A stretch of 64,000 nt of DNA from Candidatus Krumholzibacteriota bacterium (GCA_016932415.1 JAFGCX010000011.1:124001-188000), one strand, 5' to 3'. Shown: positions 1 through 9,801, numbered from the stretch's first letter. The notes: generated by a model from the letters alone, not told the origin. Made by a program: numbers and translations.

Positions 1-396
1 AAGGGCCGCCTGTGTTTTTGGAGGAGTCCTGTTGATCTCGTCGGCAAGGACTATATTCGAGAAGACAGGCCCCCTGATGAACCTGAATACCCTGCCGTGA
101 GTCGATTTGTCTTCTTCGAGGACCTCGGTCCCCATGATATCGCTTGGCATCAGGTCTGGAGTGAACTGGATCCGGGAAAAGTCAAGGCCGAGACATTCTG
201 CTACCGTCGAAACGAGAAGTGTCTTCGCAAGGCCGGGGACGCCGACGAGAAGACAGTGCCCGCCGGCGAAAAGCGCGGTGATCAGCTCGTCGACCACCCT
301 GTCCTGCCCTATTATTACTTTTGCGATCTCGGCCCTGAGCCTTCCATACGCGTCGGCGAACCGGGCAAGAATGATCTCTTCCTTGTTATGATCCAT
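1..396 (-). CDS. MoxR-family AAA+ ATPase, N-terminal part only (cut by window edge)
   Basis: Reading the minus strand from an ATG at 396 gives an open frame that runs off the left edge. MoxR ATPases are AAA+ chaperones that help insert cofactors or mature metalloprotein and von Willebrand-domain partners. Visible are the family start '[12 protein letters not shown]', the Walker A segment 'GVPGLAKTL', the '[17 protein letters not shown]' segment and the Walker B stretch '[14 protein letters not shown]'. The start is chosen because GGAG lies 2 bases before it and it begins 26 bases after the stop of the upstream peptidase gene, so the two are probably cotranscribed. Downstream partners (DUF58, VWA proteins are usual) would lie outside the window. 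Confidence 0.9.
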   Translation of the reverse strand, partial: MDHNKEEIILARFADAYGRLRAEIAKVIIGQDRVVDELITALFAGGHCLLVGVPGLAKTLLVSTVAECLGLDFSRIQFTPDLMPSDIMGTEVLEEDKSTHGRVFRFIRGPVFSNIVLADEINRTPPKTQAAL

Positions 397-421
397 AGCT
401 CCGGAGATCTCCCTGGCGACC

Positions 422-2314
422 TTAATTTGTCCTGTCGCTGTTTTTAAGGTGTCTGTCGAGAAATTTCAGGACAGCGCCGTACCCGGCCAGCCTGTTCTCC
501 TTTTTAAGGAATCCGTGCCCTTCATCGTCGAATACCATATATTCTACTACCGCGCCGTTCCTTCTGGCCGCTTCGACGATCTCGTCCGATTCTATCTTGA
601 AGACCCTCGGGTCATTCGCGCCCTGCAGGACCATAAGAGGCCTTTTTATATTTTCGGCATGGAAAAGGGGCGAGATACTTTTCAGGTACTCTTCGTCTGT
701 CTCCGGATCTCCGATCTCCTTGTACAACGCGTCCCTGTAATTTTCCCACCAGGGTGGTATATTGCTCAAAGTCCTTACCCAGTTTGATATACCGAAGAGA
801 TCCACCCCCGCCGCGAACTCTTCCGGCTGGAACGCGAGAGCGGCAAGCACGATATATCCTCCATAGCTTCCTCCCAGTATCCCTATCCGGCCAGGATCGA
901 CATACCCCGTCTTGATAAGCCAGTTTTTACCTTCGACGCAGTCTCGAAGGTCTCCGTTGCCATGGCTGTGGTCGTCCAAAGCGGAAAAACGCTTTCCATA
1001 CCCGGAGCTTCCCCTGTTGTTCACCGCGAGGACGGCGTATCCATGATTTACAAGATACTGCAGCAGCGCCGAATACCCGACTCGCGCCTGCCCGCCCGGT
1101 CCGCCGTGAACGTAGACTATCGCTGGCACGCTCTCTCCTGGTTTTATCCCTTTCGGCTTGAAGTAAAGGGCAGGTATCACTTCGTCGTCAAACGACCTGT
1201 ATCTTACGATCTCCGGTTCTACAAGATCGTTTCTGTTGATCTCCGGATTCATCGAATCTGTCAGCTTCCTGTACTTTCCCGTTTCGAAGTCATAGACGAA
1301 AAGGTTGTTCGTCGATCTTGGATCGCTCAGATGGAACCTCATGTATCTTTCGCTTTTTGAAAACCCCACGGAAGATATGACGCCGTCTGGAAATGCTGGG
1401 AGCTCTACCAGCTCTCCCGTTTCTGTCCTGTAAATCCTGATCTCTGTCCTTCCGTCATTATTTATTCCCGTCGCCCGGTACGTTCCATTCCACGAGCAGT
1501 AGGAGAAGCTGATATCCCAGTCGGCTTTTTCAACCGTCTCGCTCTTCCCGGTCGCCAGTTCGTATTTTTTCAGATATGTGAATTCGCTTTCCTCGTCTGT
1601 GAGATAATACAGGTAGTTCGAGTCCTTGCTGAACTCGAGAGGTGTATATATTATATCCCCGGTGTGTTCCGATATATGTCTCATCTCTCCTGTTTCGCGG
1701 TCATAGATGTACATCTCGGTATCATGCTCTGTCAGCACTCTGGAGAAAGCCATATATCTCATGTCATCTGAGATCCAGGCGAAATTATATCCCGCGTCGT
1801 TGAGATATATCATCTTAGGAGTTAACGTCTCGATATCCATCAGGTAGATATCCATATACTTCGAGTCTCGCTTGTTCGATCCGAAAACGAAGTTATCCTC
1901 ATTTTTCGTCCATCCATAGAAAAGCGCCCTCGCTTTTACCTCCGGAGTGAGATCTTCGATTATGCCGTCTTCATCGCGCAGGTATATATGGTATATCTCG
2001 TTTCCACCCTTGTCGCTCAGGTAGAGAAACCTGTTATCTTCCGGAAAATATGAAAGGGCGAAAACGGAATGTTTACGAGAATCCGTAAGCTGGTCGGCGG
2101 GGCCTCCACTTATCGGTATCCTGTAAGCGTTGAAGATCTTCGACTCGTCCATCGTCACCAGCAGGTTTTTCTCGTCATGCGAAAAATATCCGCCCGACAC
2201 GATCACGTTATCCATGAACTGTTCGATCGTGTATTCCCTGACACCTTTTTCCGCGCAGGATGATATCATCGCGGTCAGAACGAGAAGTATCGCAACCGAT
2301 AGCCTGAATTTCAT
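422..2314 (-). CDS. S9-family (prolyl oligopeptidase / acylaminoacyl-peptidase type) lipoprotein peptidase
   Basis: A 630-residue serine peptidase of the alpha/beta hydrolase type that cleaves short peptides, probably in the periplasm. The start at 2314 is chosen over an upstream in-frame start because GGAGGA precedes it and because it gives a clean lipoprotein signal, '[20 protein letters not shown]', with the lipid-bearing Cys at residue 20. Residues of about 40-370 form the WD40-like beta-propeller typical of the family. The catalytic domain shows 'GGSYGG' (Ser483), 'GANDPR' (Asp568) and 'DEGHGF' (His600). It sits directly upstream of the MoxR gene. The exact peptide substrate cannot be read from the sequence. 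Confidence 0.93.
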   Translation of the reverse strand: MKFRLSVAILLVLTAMISSCAEKGVREYTIEQFMDNVIVSGGYFSHDEKNLLVTMDESKIFNAYRIPISGGPADQLTDSRKHSVFALSYFPEDNRFLYLSDKGGNEIYHIYLRDEDGIIEDLTPEVKARALFYGWTKNEDNFVFGSNKRDSKYMDIYLMDIETLTPKMIYLNDAGYNFAWISDDMRYMAFSRVLTEHDTEMYIYDRETGEMRHISEHTGDIIYTPLEFSKDSNYLYYLTDEESEFTYLKKYELATGKSETVEKADWDISFSYCSWNGTYRATGINNDGRTEIRIYRTETGELVELPAFPDGVISSVGFSKSERYMRFHLSDPRSTNNLFVYDFETGKYRKLTDSMNPEINRNDLVEPEIVRYRSFDDEVIPALYFKPKGIKPGESVPAIVYVHGGPGGQARVGYSALLQYLVNHGYAVLAVNNRGSSGYGKRFSALDDHSHGNGDLRDCVEGKNWLIKTGYVDPGRIGILGGSYGGYIVLAALAFQPEEFAAGVDLFGISNWVRTLSNIPPWWENYRDALYKEIGDPETDEEYLKSISPLFHAENIKRPLMVLQGANDPRVFKIESDEIVEAARRNGAVVEYMVFDDEGHGFLKKENRLAGYGAVLKFLDRHLKNSDRTN

Positions 2315-2451
2315 CTTTCCTCCTCCAGTCGCATTTATCACCTGTCCCCGGATATCTCCCCGCCCCATTATATTTATAAAGTATAATCGGATTATGTACC
2401 ATTCTTTTTATCGCTTGCCCCCTGGCTTCTTCCCTTCCCCGCAGCGCAAAG

Positions 2452-4137
2452 CTAATCCCTCGTCAGCGACCTGTACTTGATCCGTTTCGGAATGTCGGCA
2501 GCCGAGCCGAGTCTTTCCCTCTTGTTACTTTCATATTCGGAAAAATTGCCCTCGAACCAGAAGGTCCTGCTGTCTCCCTCGAAAGAAAGTATGTGCGTCG
2601 CGATGCGGTCGAGAAACCACCTGTCGTGGCTTATGACAACGGCGCATCCCCCGAAATTCTCAAGCGCCTCTTCCAGGGCCCGCATCGTGTTGACGTCAAG
2701 ATCGTTTGTGGGTTCATCAAGGAGTATGACATTCGCGCCCTCCTTCAGCACCATGGCAAGATTCACCCTGCCGCGTTCTCCGCCGGAGAGCTTGCCGACT
2801 TTTTTCGACTGGTCCGGTCCCGAGAAGTTGAACTTCGCCACGTACGCTCTGGAGTTCACCTCTCTGCCACCAAGCAGAATCGTCTCCTCGCCACCGGAGA
2901 TCTGCTCCCATATCGATTTTTCCGGATCGAGAAGATCTCTCGACTGATCCACATACGCGAGCTTTACCGTCTCTCCAAGATGAATCTTCCCCGAGTCGGG
3001 AGCTTCCTCTCCCGTGATAAGCCTGAAAAGCGTCGTCTTTCCCGCTCCGTTGGCACCTATGACCCCCACGATCCCTCCCGGAGGCAGCGAAAAGTCTAGT
3101 CCGTCGAATATGATCTTTCCGTCGTATGCCTTGCTCACTCCTTCAGCTTTGATCACAACACCTCCAAGCCTCGGACCCGGCGGTATGAAGAGCTCAAGAG
3201 ATTTTCCCTTTTCACTCCCTCCTTCACCCATAAGAGACTCGTACGCGTTGATCCTGGCCTTGGCTTTCGTATGGCGCGCTTTTGGCGTCATCTTTATCCA
3301 TTCCAGTTCGCGCTGAAGGGTCTTGCGCCTCTGCGATTCGTGTCTTTCCTCCATCTCGAGACGTTTTTCCTTCTGATCCAGCCATGAAGAGTAATTCCCT
3401 TTCCAGGGAATCCCTTCTCCCCGGTCGAGTTCCAGGATCCATCCGGCGACATTATCAAGAAAATACCTGTCGTGGGTCACCGCGATGACGGTGCCGTCAT
3501 ACCCCTGAAGGTGGTGTTCGAGCCAAGCGATCGTCTCCGCGTCGAGGTGGTTCGTCGGTTCGTCAAGGAGAAGGATGTCGGGTTTCTGGAGAAGAAGCCT
3601 GCAGAGCGCGACTCTTCTTCTTTCCCCCCCTGAAATATGTTTGATGACCGTGTCCGGCGGCGGGCAGCGCAGGGCATCCATCGCCATTTCCAGCCTGGAA
3701 TCGAGGTTCCACGCGTCAAGCGAGTCTATCTTTTCCTGAACAGCCCCCTGTCTTTCCAGAAGGGAGTTCATCTCCTCTTCGTCAAGGGGCTCGGCGAACC
3801 GCGCGCTTATTTCATTGTACTCTTCGAGAAGCCTGACCGTTTCCCCGACCCCTTCCTGGACAGTCTCGCGGACCGTTTTCGTGTCGTCGAGACGAGGCTC
3901 CTGTTCAAGGAATCCTACTGTGTGCCCGGGGCTGAGGATCGTCTTTCCGTTGAACTCCCTGTCGACGCCGGCAAGTATCCTCAGCAGCGATGACTTGCCA
4001 GATCCGTTCAACCCGAGGACTCCGATCTTCGCTCCGTAAAAATACGAAAGGGAGATATCCTTCAATACCTGCCTGTTGTTATAGAATTTGCTTACTCCGA
4101 TCATCGAATAAATGATCTTGTTCGGTTCCGCGCTCAT
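2452..4137 (-). CDS. ettA: ABC-F ATPase EttA (energy-dependent translational throttle)
   Basis: A 561-residue cytoplasmic ABC-F protein with two ATP-binding cassettes and no membrane segment. EttA binds the ribosomal E site and gates elongation according to ATP/ADP level. Visible are Walker A 'GLNGSGKSSL' and 'GANGAGKTTL', signature 'HISGGERRRVALCRLLL' and 'LSGGERGRVNLA', and Walker B 'ILLLDEPTNHLDA' and 'VILLDEPTNDLD', with the linker helices 'EWIKMTPKARHTKAKARI' between the cassettes. The start at 4137 matches the family N-terminus ('IIYSMIGVSKFYNN') and has GGGGAG upstream; a longer in-frame start at 4371 would add about 78 residues unlike the family. It is separated by 137 bases from the S9 peptidase gene. 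Confidence 0.93.
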   Translation of the reverse strand: MSAEPNKIIYSMIGVSKFYNNRQVLKDISLSYFYGAKIGVLGLNGSGKSSLLRILAGVDREFNGKTILSPGHTVGFLEQEPRLDDTKTVRETVQEGVGETVRLLEEYNEISARFAEPLDEEEMNSLLERQGAVQEKIDSLDAWNLDSRLEMAMDALRCPPPDTVIKHISGGERRRVALCRLLLQKPDILLLDEPTNHLDAETIAWLEHHLQGYDGTVIAVTHDRYFLDNVAGWILELDRGEGIPWKGNYSSWLDQKEKRLEMEERHESQRRKTLQRELEWIKMTPKARHTKAKARINAYESLMGEGGSEKGKSLELFIPPGPRLGGVVIKAEGVSKAYDGKIIFDGLDFSLPPGGIVGVIGANGAGKTTLFRLITGEEAPDSGKIHLGETVKLAYVDQSRDLLDPEKSIWEQISGGEETILLGGREVNSRAYVAKFNFSGPDQSKKVGKLSGGERGRVNLAMVLKEGANVILLDEPTNDLDVNTMRALEEALENFGGCAVVISHDRWFLDRIATHILSFEGDSRTFWFEGNFSEYESNKRERLGSAADIPKRIKYRSLTRD

Positions 4138-4262
4138 ATTACTCCCCTGCCGCTGCCCGCGCAGCTTCTGAAAAAGAACGATATGTAAAGGGAGAGTAAA
4201 CGCTTTCCCGCAATAGTTCAATTCAAGAATTGAAACGGGTTCCGACAGGCAGGAAACTGTCT

Positions 4263-7200
4263 TTATCTGAGGAGGATCATCTTGCGCGACACTGCCTTTC
4301 CTTCCACCGAGAGTCTGCAGAAATACACCCCCGCGCTCGCGAGTCTGCGGCTTCCGTCTTTTCCGTCCCACCTTATCTCGTGAGGCCCGGCCTGGCAGCC
4401 GCGGTCGAGGAGCGATCGGACAAGCCTTCCACCCGCGTCATATATATCGATCGTCACGGGAGCCTCGCTTGAAAGTTCAAAACAGATCGTCACAGAGGGA
4501 TTGAAGGGATTTGGAAAAAGCCGCGAAATGACCGGGGCTGGAAGAGTTCCCGGATCATTCGCTCCTTGAAGCGAGATCACCATATCCGTTGAATTCGTGT
4601 TGACCGAGACGATCGACTTCCCACCGTGATGAAAGACAGGTGATATATTGCCTCCCGAATCATTTCTCCACTCCGGGATCAGCTCGCGCAAGCCCTCTGG
4701 ATTTTCCATTCCGAAAATCTCGATCCTTCCTTCAGCTCCCGGACAGTATATCCTGCCTTCCGAGATCGACACGCCTGAATATCCATATCCTTCCATCGCC
4801 TTCCTCGAGAGGATCCTTCCCCCGGTCATCTCCGCGGCGTACAGCGCGGCCGCAGGTGGCGCCGTGGCCATGAAAAAGATGACTCCTTTTTCTATATCAA
4901 CGCAAGCCGGGCCTGACAAGGCTCCATCAAAATCACTTCTCCAGATCGAAGATCCATCTTCAAGCGCCAGCACCTGCAGGATACCTGTAGAAGATATCGT
5001 CACCAGCCGGCCAGCGTGACAGATCATCGGAGCGGCCAGCGCCCCCCCGGAGGATGCCATCCATTCGATGGCGCCTGTCGAGGCGTGGATCCCTTTCAGT
5101 ATGCCGGCCTGTGTCGAATAAACGAGGAGGTCGCCGCTTCCCGCCGGGGGAAAAGGACTGACAGCATCGCCTTCGCCAGGACGATCCTCCCAGAGTTTCC
5201 TGCCAGTAAATGGATCGAAGGCGCAGACCCTGTCAATTCCACCAGTCGCCCTGTCGTGAAAAGCGACAAAGACTTTATTGCCGTGGACGACCGGGTCTTT
5301 AGCCACGCTGGTCTGATTGCCGGCCTCTTCCTCCACCCCGGCCGACCAGACGATCTCCGAAGAGGCCTGGTCGATCGCGTGCAGATACCTCCCGCATGAA
5401 GCGAACAGGACTCCCTTGAACCACGCCAGATACCGGGCTCCCGATTCAGAGATCCCGGGGAGTTCTCTTTTCCAAACGATAGAACCGTCAGCGAGAGAAA
5501 TAGAGTAGACCGAGTTATGTTCCCCTTCTCTTCTTGAAACAAAGACCCTCGTTCCGGCAACAAGTGGCTGGCAGAGAAGCGATCCTTCTCCATCGAGTCC
5601 GCTCTCCCACTCTTTTTCCAGAGGAGGCTCTGCCGATCCGTAAAAAAATCCTGTGTGTCCCGTTCCACCCTGGCAAGATATTCCCTCTCCTTCCATCCCG
5701 GGATCTCCCGCGTAGGAGATCCAGAGTGGTATGCTGCTGTTCAGTCTTAATCCGGGCCCTTCCACTTCAAGCCGAAGACGCGACAGGGGCGCCTCGGCAA
5801 TCTCTCCGATCTCAAACTCGAATCTCAGCGTCGCCTCGGAATTGACGGAGTCGAACACGGCGTATTCCCATTCAGTAGCCGTCTCCCCGCCAAGAGTTGA
5901 AATATCGAGGGATCCCCGGATTACCGATAGCTCGCCGGAGTGGTCTTTGAGACCGACCAGGCAGGCGATCCTTTCTCCCCTCCCCGCTCCACCGTCTCCA
6001 TCCCCCGAAAGCTCCCTGATACCGATGACTGTCCGCTCGAGAGTTATTTTTCCAGTGATGGGGATCATAAATTCGATCGACGTCTCTCCCTGGTCGCAGT
6101 CGAGGCTCAGGTTCACGCTCACTGCCTGCCCGGCCAGGGCCTCTTCAGCGACTGCCATACGGAGATCTATCGCTGTCTCATCAGAAGAAGTCATATCCCC
6201 GATGAAAAATTCCTTTTCCGACACGATAGAAATATACGGATCCCCGGTATCGACAGTAAGCGAAGCGGAAGTGATCTCCCGCCAGACATTCTTGACTGTC
6301 AGGGTAACCATGGCTGTCTCTCCCCCCTCGACCACTCCGTCTCCGTCCCCCGAATATTCCGCGCATAGATACCCGGCGACAGAGACCTTTATGCCCGGTT
6401 CCCTTTCAAGCGCGAGATCTGCCCTTACAAGCCCCGCTCCGGTGAATTCTTCCAGCCCCGGAGTGGAGATATTTTCCGCTGTATTGAGGATCTGGTTTTT
6501 TATCAACTCCGAAGTCTCGTATAATCCCGAGCTTTTCAGGAGAGCGGCAGTCCCGCTTACGAAAGGAGCGGCTACTGAAGTGCCGCTTCTATATCCGAAC
6601 AGGCCTCCGGGTTCGGTCGACAAGATCGAGATCCCAGGCGCCGCGCAATCGGTCCAGCCACCATATCCCGAGAAGATCGCCGGCAGATCATTCCTGTCAA
6701 CCGCGCCAACGGCGAGGCACTCGTCAAAAGCTCCCGGGTATACCGGCTCGTCGCTCCCGTTATTGCCTGAAGAAGCTATGATTATGACTCCGGCGTCGCT
6801 CGCATCTTTCACGGCCAGGTAAAGAGGCCCGGAATAACTTCCGCCAAAAGACATATTTATTATGTCCGCTCCGTTTTCAACGGCATAATCGAGCGCTTCG
6901 CAAATATCGCTCTCTTTAAGTTCTCCCGCGCCATCCCGGCGTTTATACCCCGCCCTGAGTATCATAAGCCTGCAACGGGGCGCGATCCCCTCAGTGCCGA
7001 TACCATTACCTGCCCGGGAAGAGATTATTCCACTTATGTGTGTCCCATGGCCATGGATATCATCGGGGATAGGATCAGGCGGCCCGGGATCCTCTCCCGC
7101 CGCTACTTCTTCCTCCGTCGCGCTCACGAAATCATATCCATGCAGATCGTCGACATATCCATTACCATCGTCATCGATTCCGGAAAGGCCAGCGGCTTCA

Positions 7201-7613
7201 GCGATATTTATCCAGAGATTCTCCATCAGATCGGGATGATCGAGATCGCACCCCGTATCTATTACGGCAACGACGACACTGCTGTCACCTTCAGTTATAG
7301 CCCGAGCCTTCTCTACCCCGATCCGGATCTTTCCCCAGGAATAAGGCCACAACGGATCGTGAGTTTCCAGGCAGAGCGATGTCTTGTTTATTTTTTCCAT
7401 TTCATCGGACCCCGCGGCAGAATTCCCGCCCTCCTCGATGAACCCGTACCTGATATCTTTCTCGCAGATAAAAAATCTATTTTCTCCGGTGTCGCCGGAC
7501 CTTTCGAGCCTGGCCCGGTCTGAGTATCGAGGGCTCCCTCCCGCGGGAGGGATGCAAATGATTACCGCGGCAAGAAAAAAACAGTTTCTCGCAGGTCTTT
7601 TGATTATTTTCAA
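4263..7613 (-). CDS. secreted subtilisin-like (S8) peptidase with PQQ-type propeller and C-terminal sorting domain
   Basis: An 1116-residue exported serine peptidase. A signal peptide (residues 1-26) leads into the S8 domain with Asp119 ('VIDTG'), His189 ('GHGTH') and Ser346 ('GTSVAAP'), plus the oxyanion Asn in 'SSGNNGS'. Calcium-like Asp-rich loops ('DDDGNGYVDD') are present. Residues of about 400-640 look like Ig-like modules with repeated 'SGDGDG' turns; about 650-1000 carry repeats of the BamB/PQQ-propeller kind ('VYSISLADGSIVWKREL'). The last 90 residues are a FlgD-like Ig/type A sorting domain ('RLFPNPFNPSVTICFEL' to 'GVYFCRLSVEGK'), which marks cargo for a type IX-like exporter. The start is a TTG with AGGA upstream. 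Protein substrate unknown. Confidence 0.92.
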   Translation of the reverse strand: MKIIKRPARNCFFLAAVIICIPPAGGSPRYSDRARLERSGDTGENRFFICEKDIRYGFIEEGGNSAAGSDEMEKINKTSLCLETHDPLWPYSWGKIRIGVEKARAITEGDSSVVVAVIDTGCDLDHPDLMENLWINIAEAAGLSGIDDDGNGYVDDLHGYDFVSATEEEVAAGEDPGPPDPIPDDIHGHGTHISGIISSRAGNGIGTEGIAPRCRLMILRAGYKRRDGAGELKESDICEALDYAVENGADIINMSFGGSYSGPLYLAVKDASDAGVIIIASSGNNGSDEPVYPGAFDECLAVGAVDRNDLPAIFSGYGGWTDCAAPGISILSTEPGGLFGYRSGTSVAAPFVSGTAALLKSSGLYETSELIKNQILNTAENISTPGLEEFTGAGLVRADLALEREPGIKVSVAGYLCAEYSGDGDGVVEGGETAMVTLTVKNVWREITSASLTVDTGDPYISIVSEKEFFIGDMTSSDETAIDLRMAVAEEALAGQAVSVNLSLDCDQGETSIEFMIPITGKITLERTVIGIRELSGDGDGGAGRGERIACLVGLKDHSGELSVIRGSLDISTLGGETATEWEYAVFDSVNSEATLRFEFEIGEIAEAPLSRLRLEVEGPGLRLNSSIPLWISYAGDPGMEGEGISCQGGTGHTGFFYGSAEPPLEKEWESGLDGEGSLLCQPLVAGTRVFVSRREGEHNSVYSISLADGSIVWKRELPGISESGARYLAWFKGVLFASCGRYLHAIDQASSEIVWSAGVEEEAGNQTSVAKDPVVHGNKVFVAFHDRATGGIDRVCAFDPFTGRKLWEDRPGEGDAVSPFPPAGSGDLLVYSTQAGILKGIHASTGAIEWMASSGGALAAPMICHAGRLVTISSTGILQVLALEDGSSIWRSDFDGALSGPACVDIEKGVIFFMATAPPAAALYAAEMTGGRILSRKAMEGYGYSGVSISEGRIYCPGAEGRIEIFGMENPEGLRELIPEWRNDSGGNISPVFHHGGKSIVSVNTNSTDMVISLQGANDPGTLPAPVISRLFPNPFNPSVTICFELSSEAPVTIDIYDAGGRLVRSLLDRGCQAGPHEIRWDGKDGSRRLASAGVYFCRLSVEGKAVSRKMILLR

Positions 7614-7988
7614 TTCGATCCTGACCGAAAATTAAGGAAATCTTTTTTTCTTACCTTTTTTCGTCCGAATCTGCCGATACTTGACTTTTTTCCTCCCCTT
7701 CCTTATGCAAACCATCTCTCTCGGCAGCGCTGCCATTCGGCCAACGCGCGGCCTGCCATAATGGCGGTGTCGTCTTGTCAAAATGTGCCTTGTTGGCAGT
7801 GTTTTCGGGCGCCGCGGCAGCGCACGGAAAGGCCAAGCCCGGCCAGCCGCATGGATAACCGTCGTTACTCTTTGTTATTGATGCAATTAGGGTCTTCATT
7901 CTATTCTGGCACGCATGATGCCATATACAGGAATGAAACTGCGGAACGTAAAAAGGTTATTTAGAGGTTTTTTAAAAGGAGGAAGAAG
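7614..7988. other. Intergenic region between divergent subtilase and Hsp20 genes
   Basis: About 375 bases between two divergent starts. It holds the sigma-54-like promoter listed separately at 7907-7922 and the ribosome-binding site AAAAGGAGGAAG just before 7989. An 82-codon frame on the minus strand (7651-7899) begins with ATG but has no good ribosome-binding site, an odd Pro/Ala/Asn-rich composition and no recognisable family, so it is not called as a gene. No RNA gene is recognised. Confidence 0.5.
7907..7922 (+). promoter_or_regulatory. candidate sigma-54 (-24/-12) promoter for hsp20
   Basis: The sequence TGGCACGCATGATGCC has the GG and GC pairs separated by exactly 10 bases (7908-7909 and 7920-7921), and its -24 half TGGCACG matches the sigma-54 consensus perfectly. 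The -12 half is ATGCC rather than TTGCW. It would start transcription near 7933, about 55 bases before the Hsp20 start. Activator sites were not identified. Confidence 0.5.
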
Positions 7989-8435
7989 ATGAAACTCGTA
8001 AGATGGATGCCGACATCGAACCTCAACAGGTTTGAAGATGAAGTAAACGATATTTTCAGCAGTTTTTTCCCGGCCAGACTCGATTACGCGCAGGGTGGCG
8101 GGAGAAATTGGGTTCCAAGGGTCAACGTCAGGGAACTCGATGAAAAATTCGAACTCAGCGCCGAGATTCCGGGGATGGAAAAGGACGAACTTTCCATTGA
8201 AGTCCAGGAAAACACCCTTACTATAAGGGGAGAGAAGAAGACGGAAGAGAAGATCGAGAACGAGAAAATGCATATAAAAGAGATCTTTCGGGGAAAATTC
8301 GAAAGGTCTTTCAAGCTTCCCGAAAACATCAAGGCAGACGATGTAGACGCGGAATACAAAAACGGCATGCTGATCGTCTCGATCCCAAAAACTGAACCGG
8401 CAAAACCCAAAGAGATCAATGTAAAGATCAAGTAA
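7989..8435 (+). CDS. Hsp20 / alpha-crystallin small heat-shock protein
   Basis: A 148-residue cytoplasmic holdase chaperone that binds unfolding proteins without ATP. The alpha-crystallin domain spans roughly residues 38-138, with the start 'WVPRVNVRELDEKFEL', the core 'IPGMEKDELSIEVQ', 'NTLTIRGEKK' and 'YKNGMLIVSIPK'. An IxI-like C-terminal anchor is present as 'INVKIK'. AAAAGGAGGAAG lies 4-12 bases before the ATG. The gene stands alone between a sigma-54-like promoter and a strong terminator, so it is a single-gene unit, probably stress-induced. Confidence 0.95.
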   Translation: MKLVRWMPTSNLNRFEDEVNDIFSSFFPARLDYAQGGGRNWVPRVNVRELDEKFELSAEIPGMEKDELSIEVQENTLTIRGEKKTEEKIENEKMHIKEIFRGKFERSFKLPENIKADDVDAEYKNGMLIVSIPKTEPAKPKEINVKIK

Positions 8436-8459
8436 GCCGGCGAAGCCCAGCGATGAAAA

Positions 8460-8486
8460 GGGCCGCTTTCCAGCGGCCCTTTTTTT
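8460..8486. terminator. bidirectional intrinsic terminator after hsp20 / bactofilin
   Basis: An 8-bp perfect GC-rich stem (GGGCCGCT at 8460-8467 with AGCGGCCC at 8472-8479) closes a 4-base loop. It is followed by seven T on the plus strand and by TTTT on the minus strand, so it can stop transcription from both convergent genes. Confidence 0.9.
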
Positions 8487-8542
8487 ATCCCTGCCAAAGC
8501 TTGTTTCCGCTCTGGCCCTTCACAGACTCGTCCCGAAGTATC

Positions 8543-9013
8543 TTACTTCGCCCAGGCGTTAGCTGTATCTTTCTTTTCCTTTTCGTCTTTTTCGATCTTC
8601 GGCGCGGCAGAAGAGGACCTTCCATCAGGGCTCATCTTGCAGGAACCTTCAAAGAAGACACCTTCGTCAATAACGAGACGTGTCGTTTTAATATCACCTT
8701 CAAGCCTTGAGCCCGCCTGAAGTTCTATTTTTTCTCTCGCGTCGATATTGCCTGTCATCTCTCCGCCGATAACCGCGCTTGCGACTTTAACGTCGGCTTT
8801 TACCTTGCCGCCCTTACCGACAACCAGAGTACCAGGACAATTAACAGTCCCCTCGAACTCTCCATCGATCCTCAAAGTGCCATCCTTGACCTCTATCGTA
8901 CCTTTTATGGTGCACCCCTGCCCGATTATCGAGTTCATCTTTCCTTCAGTCACCATGATCTCACCTTCTTTCCCGAACTTTGAAAACCCCATCACTGGAT
9001 TCTTTTTTTTCAT
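8543..9013 (-). CDS. bactofilin (polymer-forming cytoskeletal protein)
   Basis: A 156-residue bactofilin. The family self-assembles into filaments through a right-handed beta-helix and scaffolds cell-wall enzymes or chromosome-segregation factors at the membrane. The central region (about 25-125) has the regular hydrophobic/glycine repeats: 'SIIGQGCTIKGTIEVKDG', 'LRIDGEFEGTVNCPGTLVV', 'VIGGEMTGNIDA'. Flexible charged tails flank it. The ATG at 9013 is preferred over 9019 because AAGGA is spaced 5 bases from it. It follows the M23 peptidase gene after 8 bases and so is the last gene of a parA-parB-M23-bactofilin group. Confidence 0.93.
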   Translation of the reverse strand: MKKKNPVMGFSKFGKEGEIMVTEGKMNSIIGQGCTIKGTIEVKDGTLRIDGEFEGTVNCPGTLVVGKGGKVKADVKVASAVIGGEMTGNIDAREKIELQAGSRLEGDIKTTRLVIDEGVFFEGSCKMSPDGRSSSAAPKIEKDEKEKKDTANAWAK

Positions 9014-9021
9014 TATCATCC

Positions 9022-9801
9022 TTATTGCAAAAGGTATTTCAGGGGATCGACATGAAGGTTGTTCTGCGTTACCTCAAAATGCAGGTGTGGCGCGGAACTT
9101 CTTCCGGTATTCCCCGAATAGGCTATCGTCTGCCCCCTGCCGATCCGGTCTCCCTTAATTACTACCAGTCTTTCATTGTGTCCGTAAAGTGTTTTTATTC
9201 CATATCCGTGGTCTATTTTGACAAAATACCCGTACGTGTCGTCCCATGCAGCCTCTATCACATACCCTGCCGCGGCTGCCCTCACGGGCACTCCCTTTTC
9301 TACCCCTATATCTATACCGGGATGGTAGTCCTTGTCCTTCTCCCCTCCGGCAATATTATACCCCTTGGTGATATACCCCCTTACCGGCCAGAAGCTCGGT
9401 ATCGCGCTCATCATGCTTGATTTTTCGTTGTCGGTCTCGCCTGCCATATCCAGGTCTCCCGCGCTGGCATGCTTCAGGGCGACACTGTCTCGAGAGCTCA
9501 ATCCGAGCCCGAGCAGATTCCTCACCTTTAATTCCATCGCGTGCATCTCTGAAAGGTCCCGCATAAGCTCTCCGATCTTTTCATTCTTTTTCGTCAGCTC
9601 GGCGACCTGCCTTTCGAGTCTTACAGTCTCTCTTGTCTTTACAAGCAACCTCCCGTATGTCAGAACGAAAATCGATACGGTCAGCGCTCCAGCGGCCAAT
9701 ATGACCATGAAAAAATAAAAAAGCCTGTATGGGATCTTGTATGTCCTGGTTTTTTTCAGATCGTGAGGAACGATTATCACCGAAAATGTCTCTTTTTCCA
9801 T
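9022..9801 (-). CDS. M23-family peptidoglycan endopeptidase, membrane anchored
   Basis: About 259 residues: an N-terminal cytoplasmic stub, one membrane segment (about 25-48, 'LFYFFMVILAAGALTVSIFV'), a periplasmic coiled coil ('ETVRLERQVAELTKKNEKI') and a C-terminal LytM/M23 domain. Zinc ligands and catalytic residues are visible in 'HPGIDIG' and 'HLHFEV'. Such enzymes cut peptide cross-links in the wall; both motifs look intact, so activity is expected. An in-frame GTG at 9819 is the alternative start. It lies between parB and bactofilin; pairing of M23 enzymes with bactofilin is common in curved or stalked bacteria and points to local wall shaping. Confidence 0.9.
   Translation of the reverse strand: MEKETFSVIIVPHDLKKTRTYKIPYRLFYFFMVILAAGALTVSIFVLTYGRLLVKTRETVRLERQVAELTKKNEKIGELMRDLSEMHAMELKVRNLLGLGLSSRDSVALKHASAGDLDMAGETDNEKSSMMSAIPSFWPVRGYITKGYNIAGGEKDKDYHPGIDIGVEKGVPVRAAAAGYVIEAAWDDTYGYFVKIDHGYGIKTLYGHNERLVVIKGDRIGRGQTIAYSGNTGRSSAPHLHFEVTQNNLHVDPLKYLLQ

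Noticed and set aside
7651-7899. 82-codon open frame on the minus strand in the hsp20 upstream region
   Set aside because: No ribosome-binding site, odd composition, no family likeness, and it crosses the promoter region of the divergent hsp20 gene side; probably chance.
9022-9801. Inactive (degenerate) M23 peptidase
   Set aside because: Both zinc-binding motifs, HxxxD-type and HxH, are present, so loss of activity is not supported.
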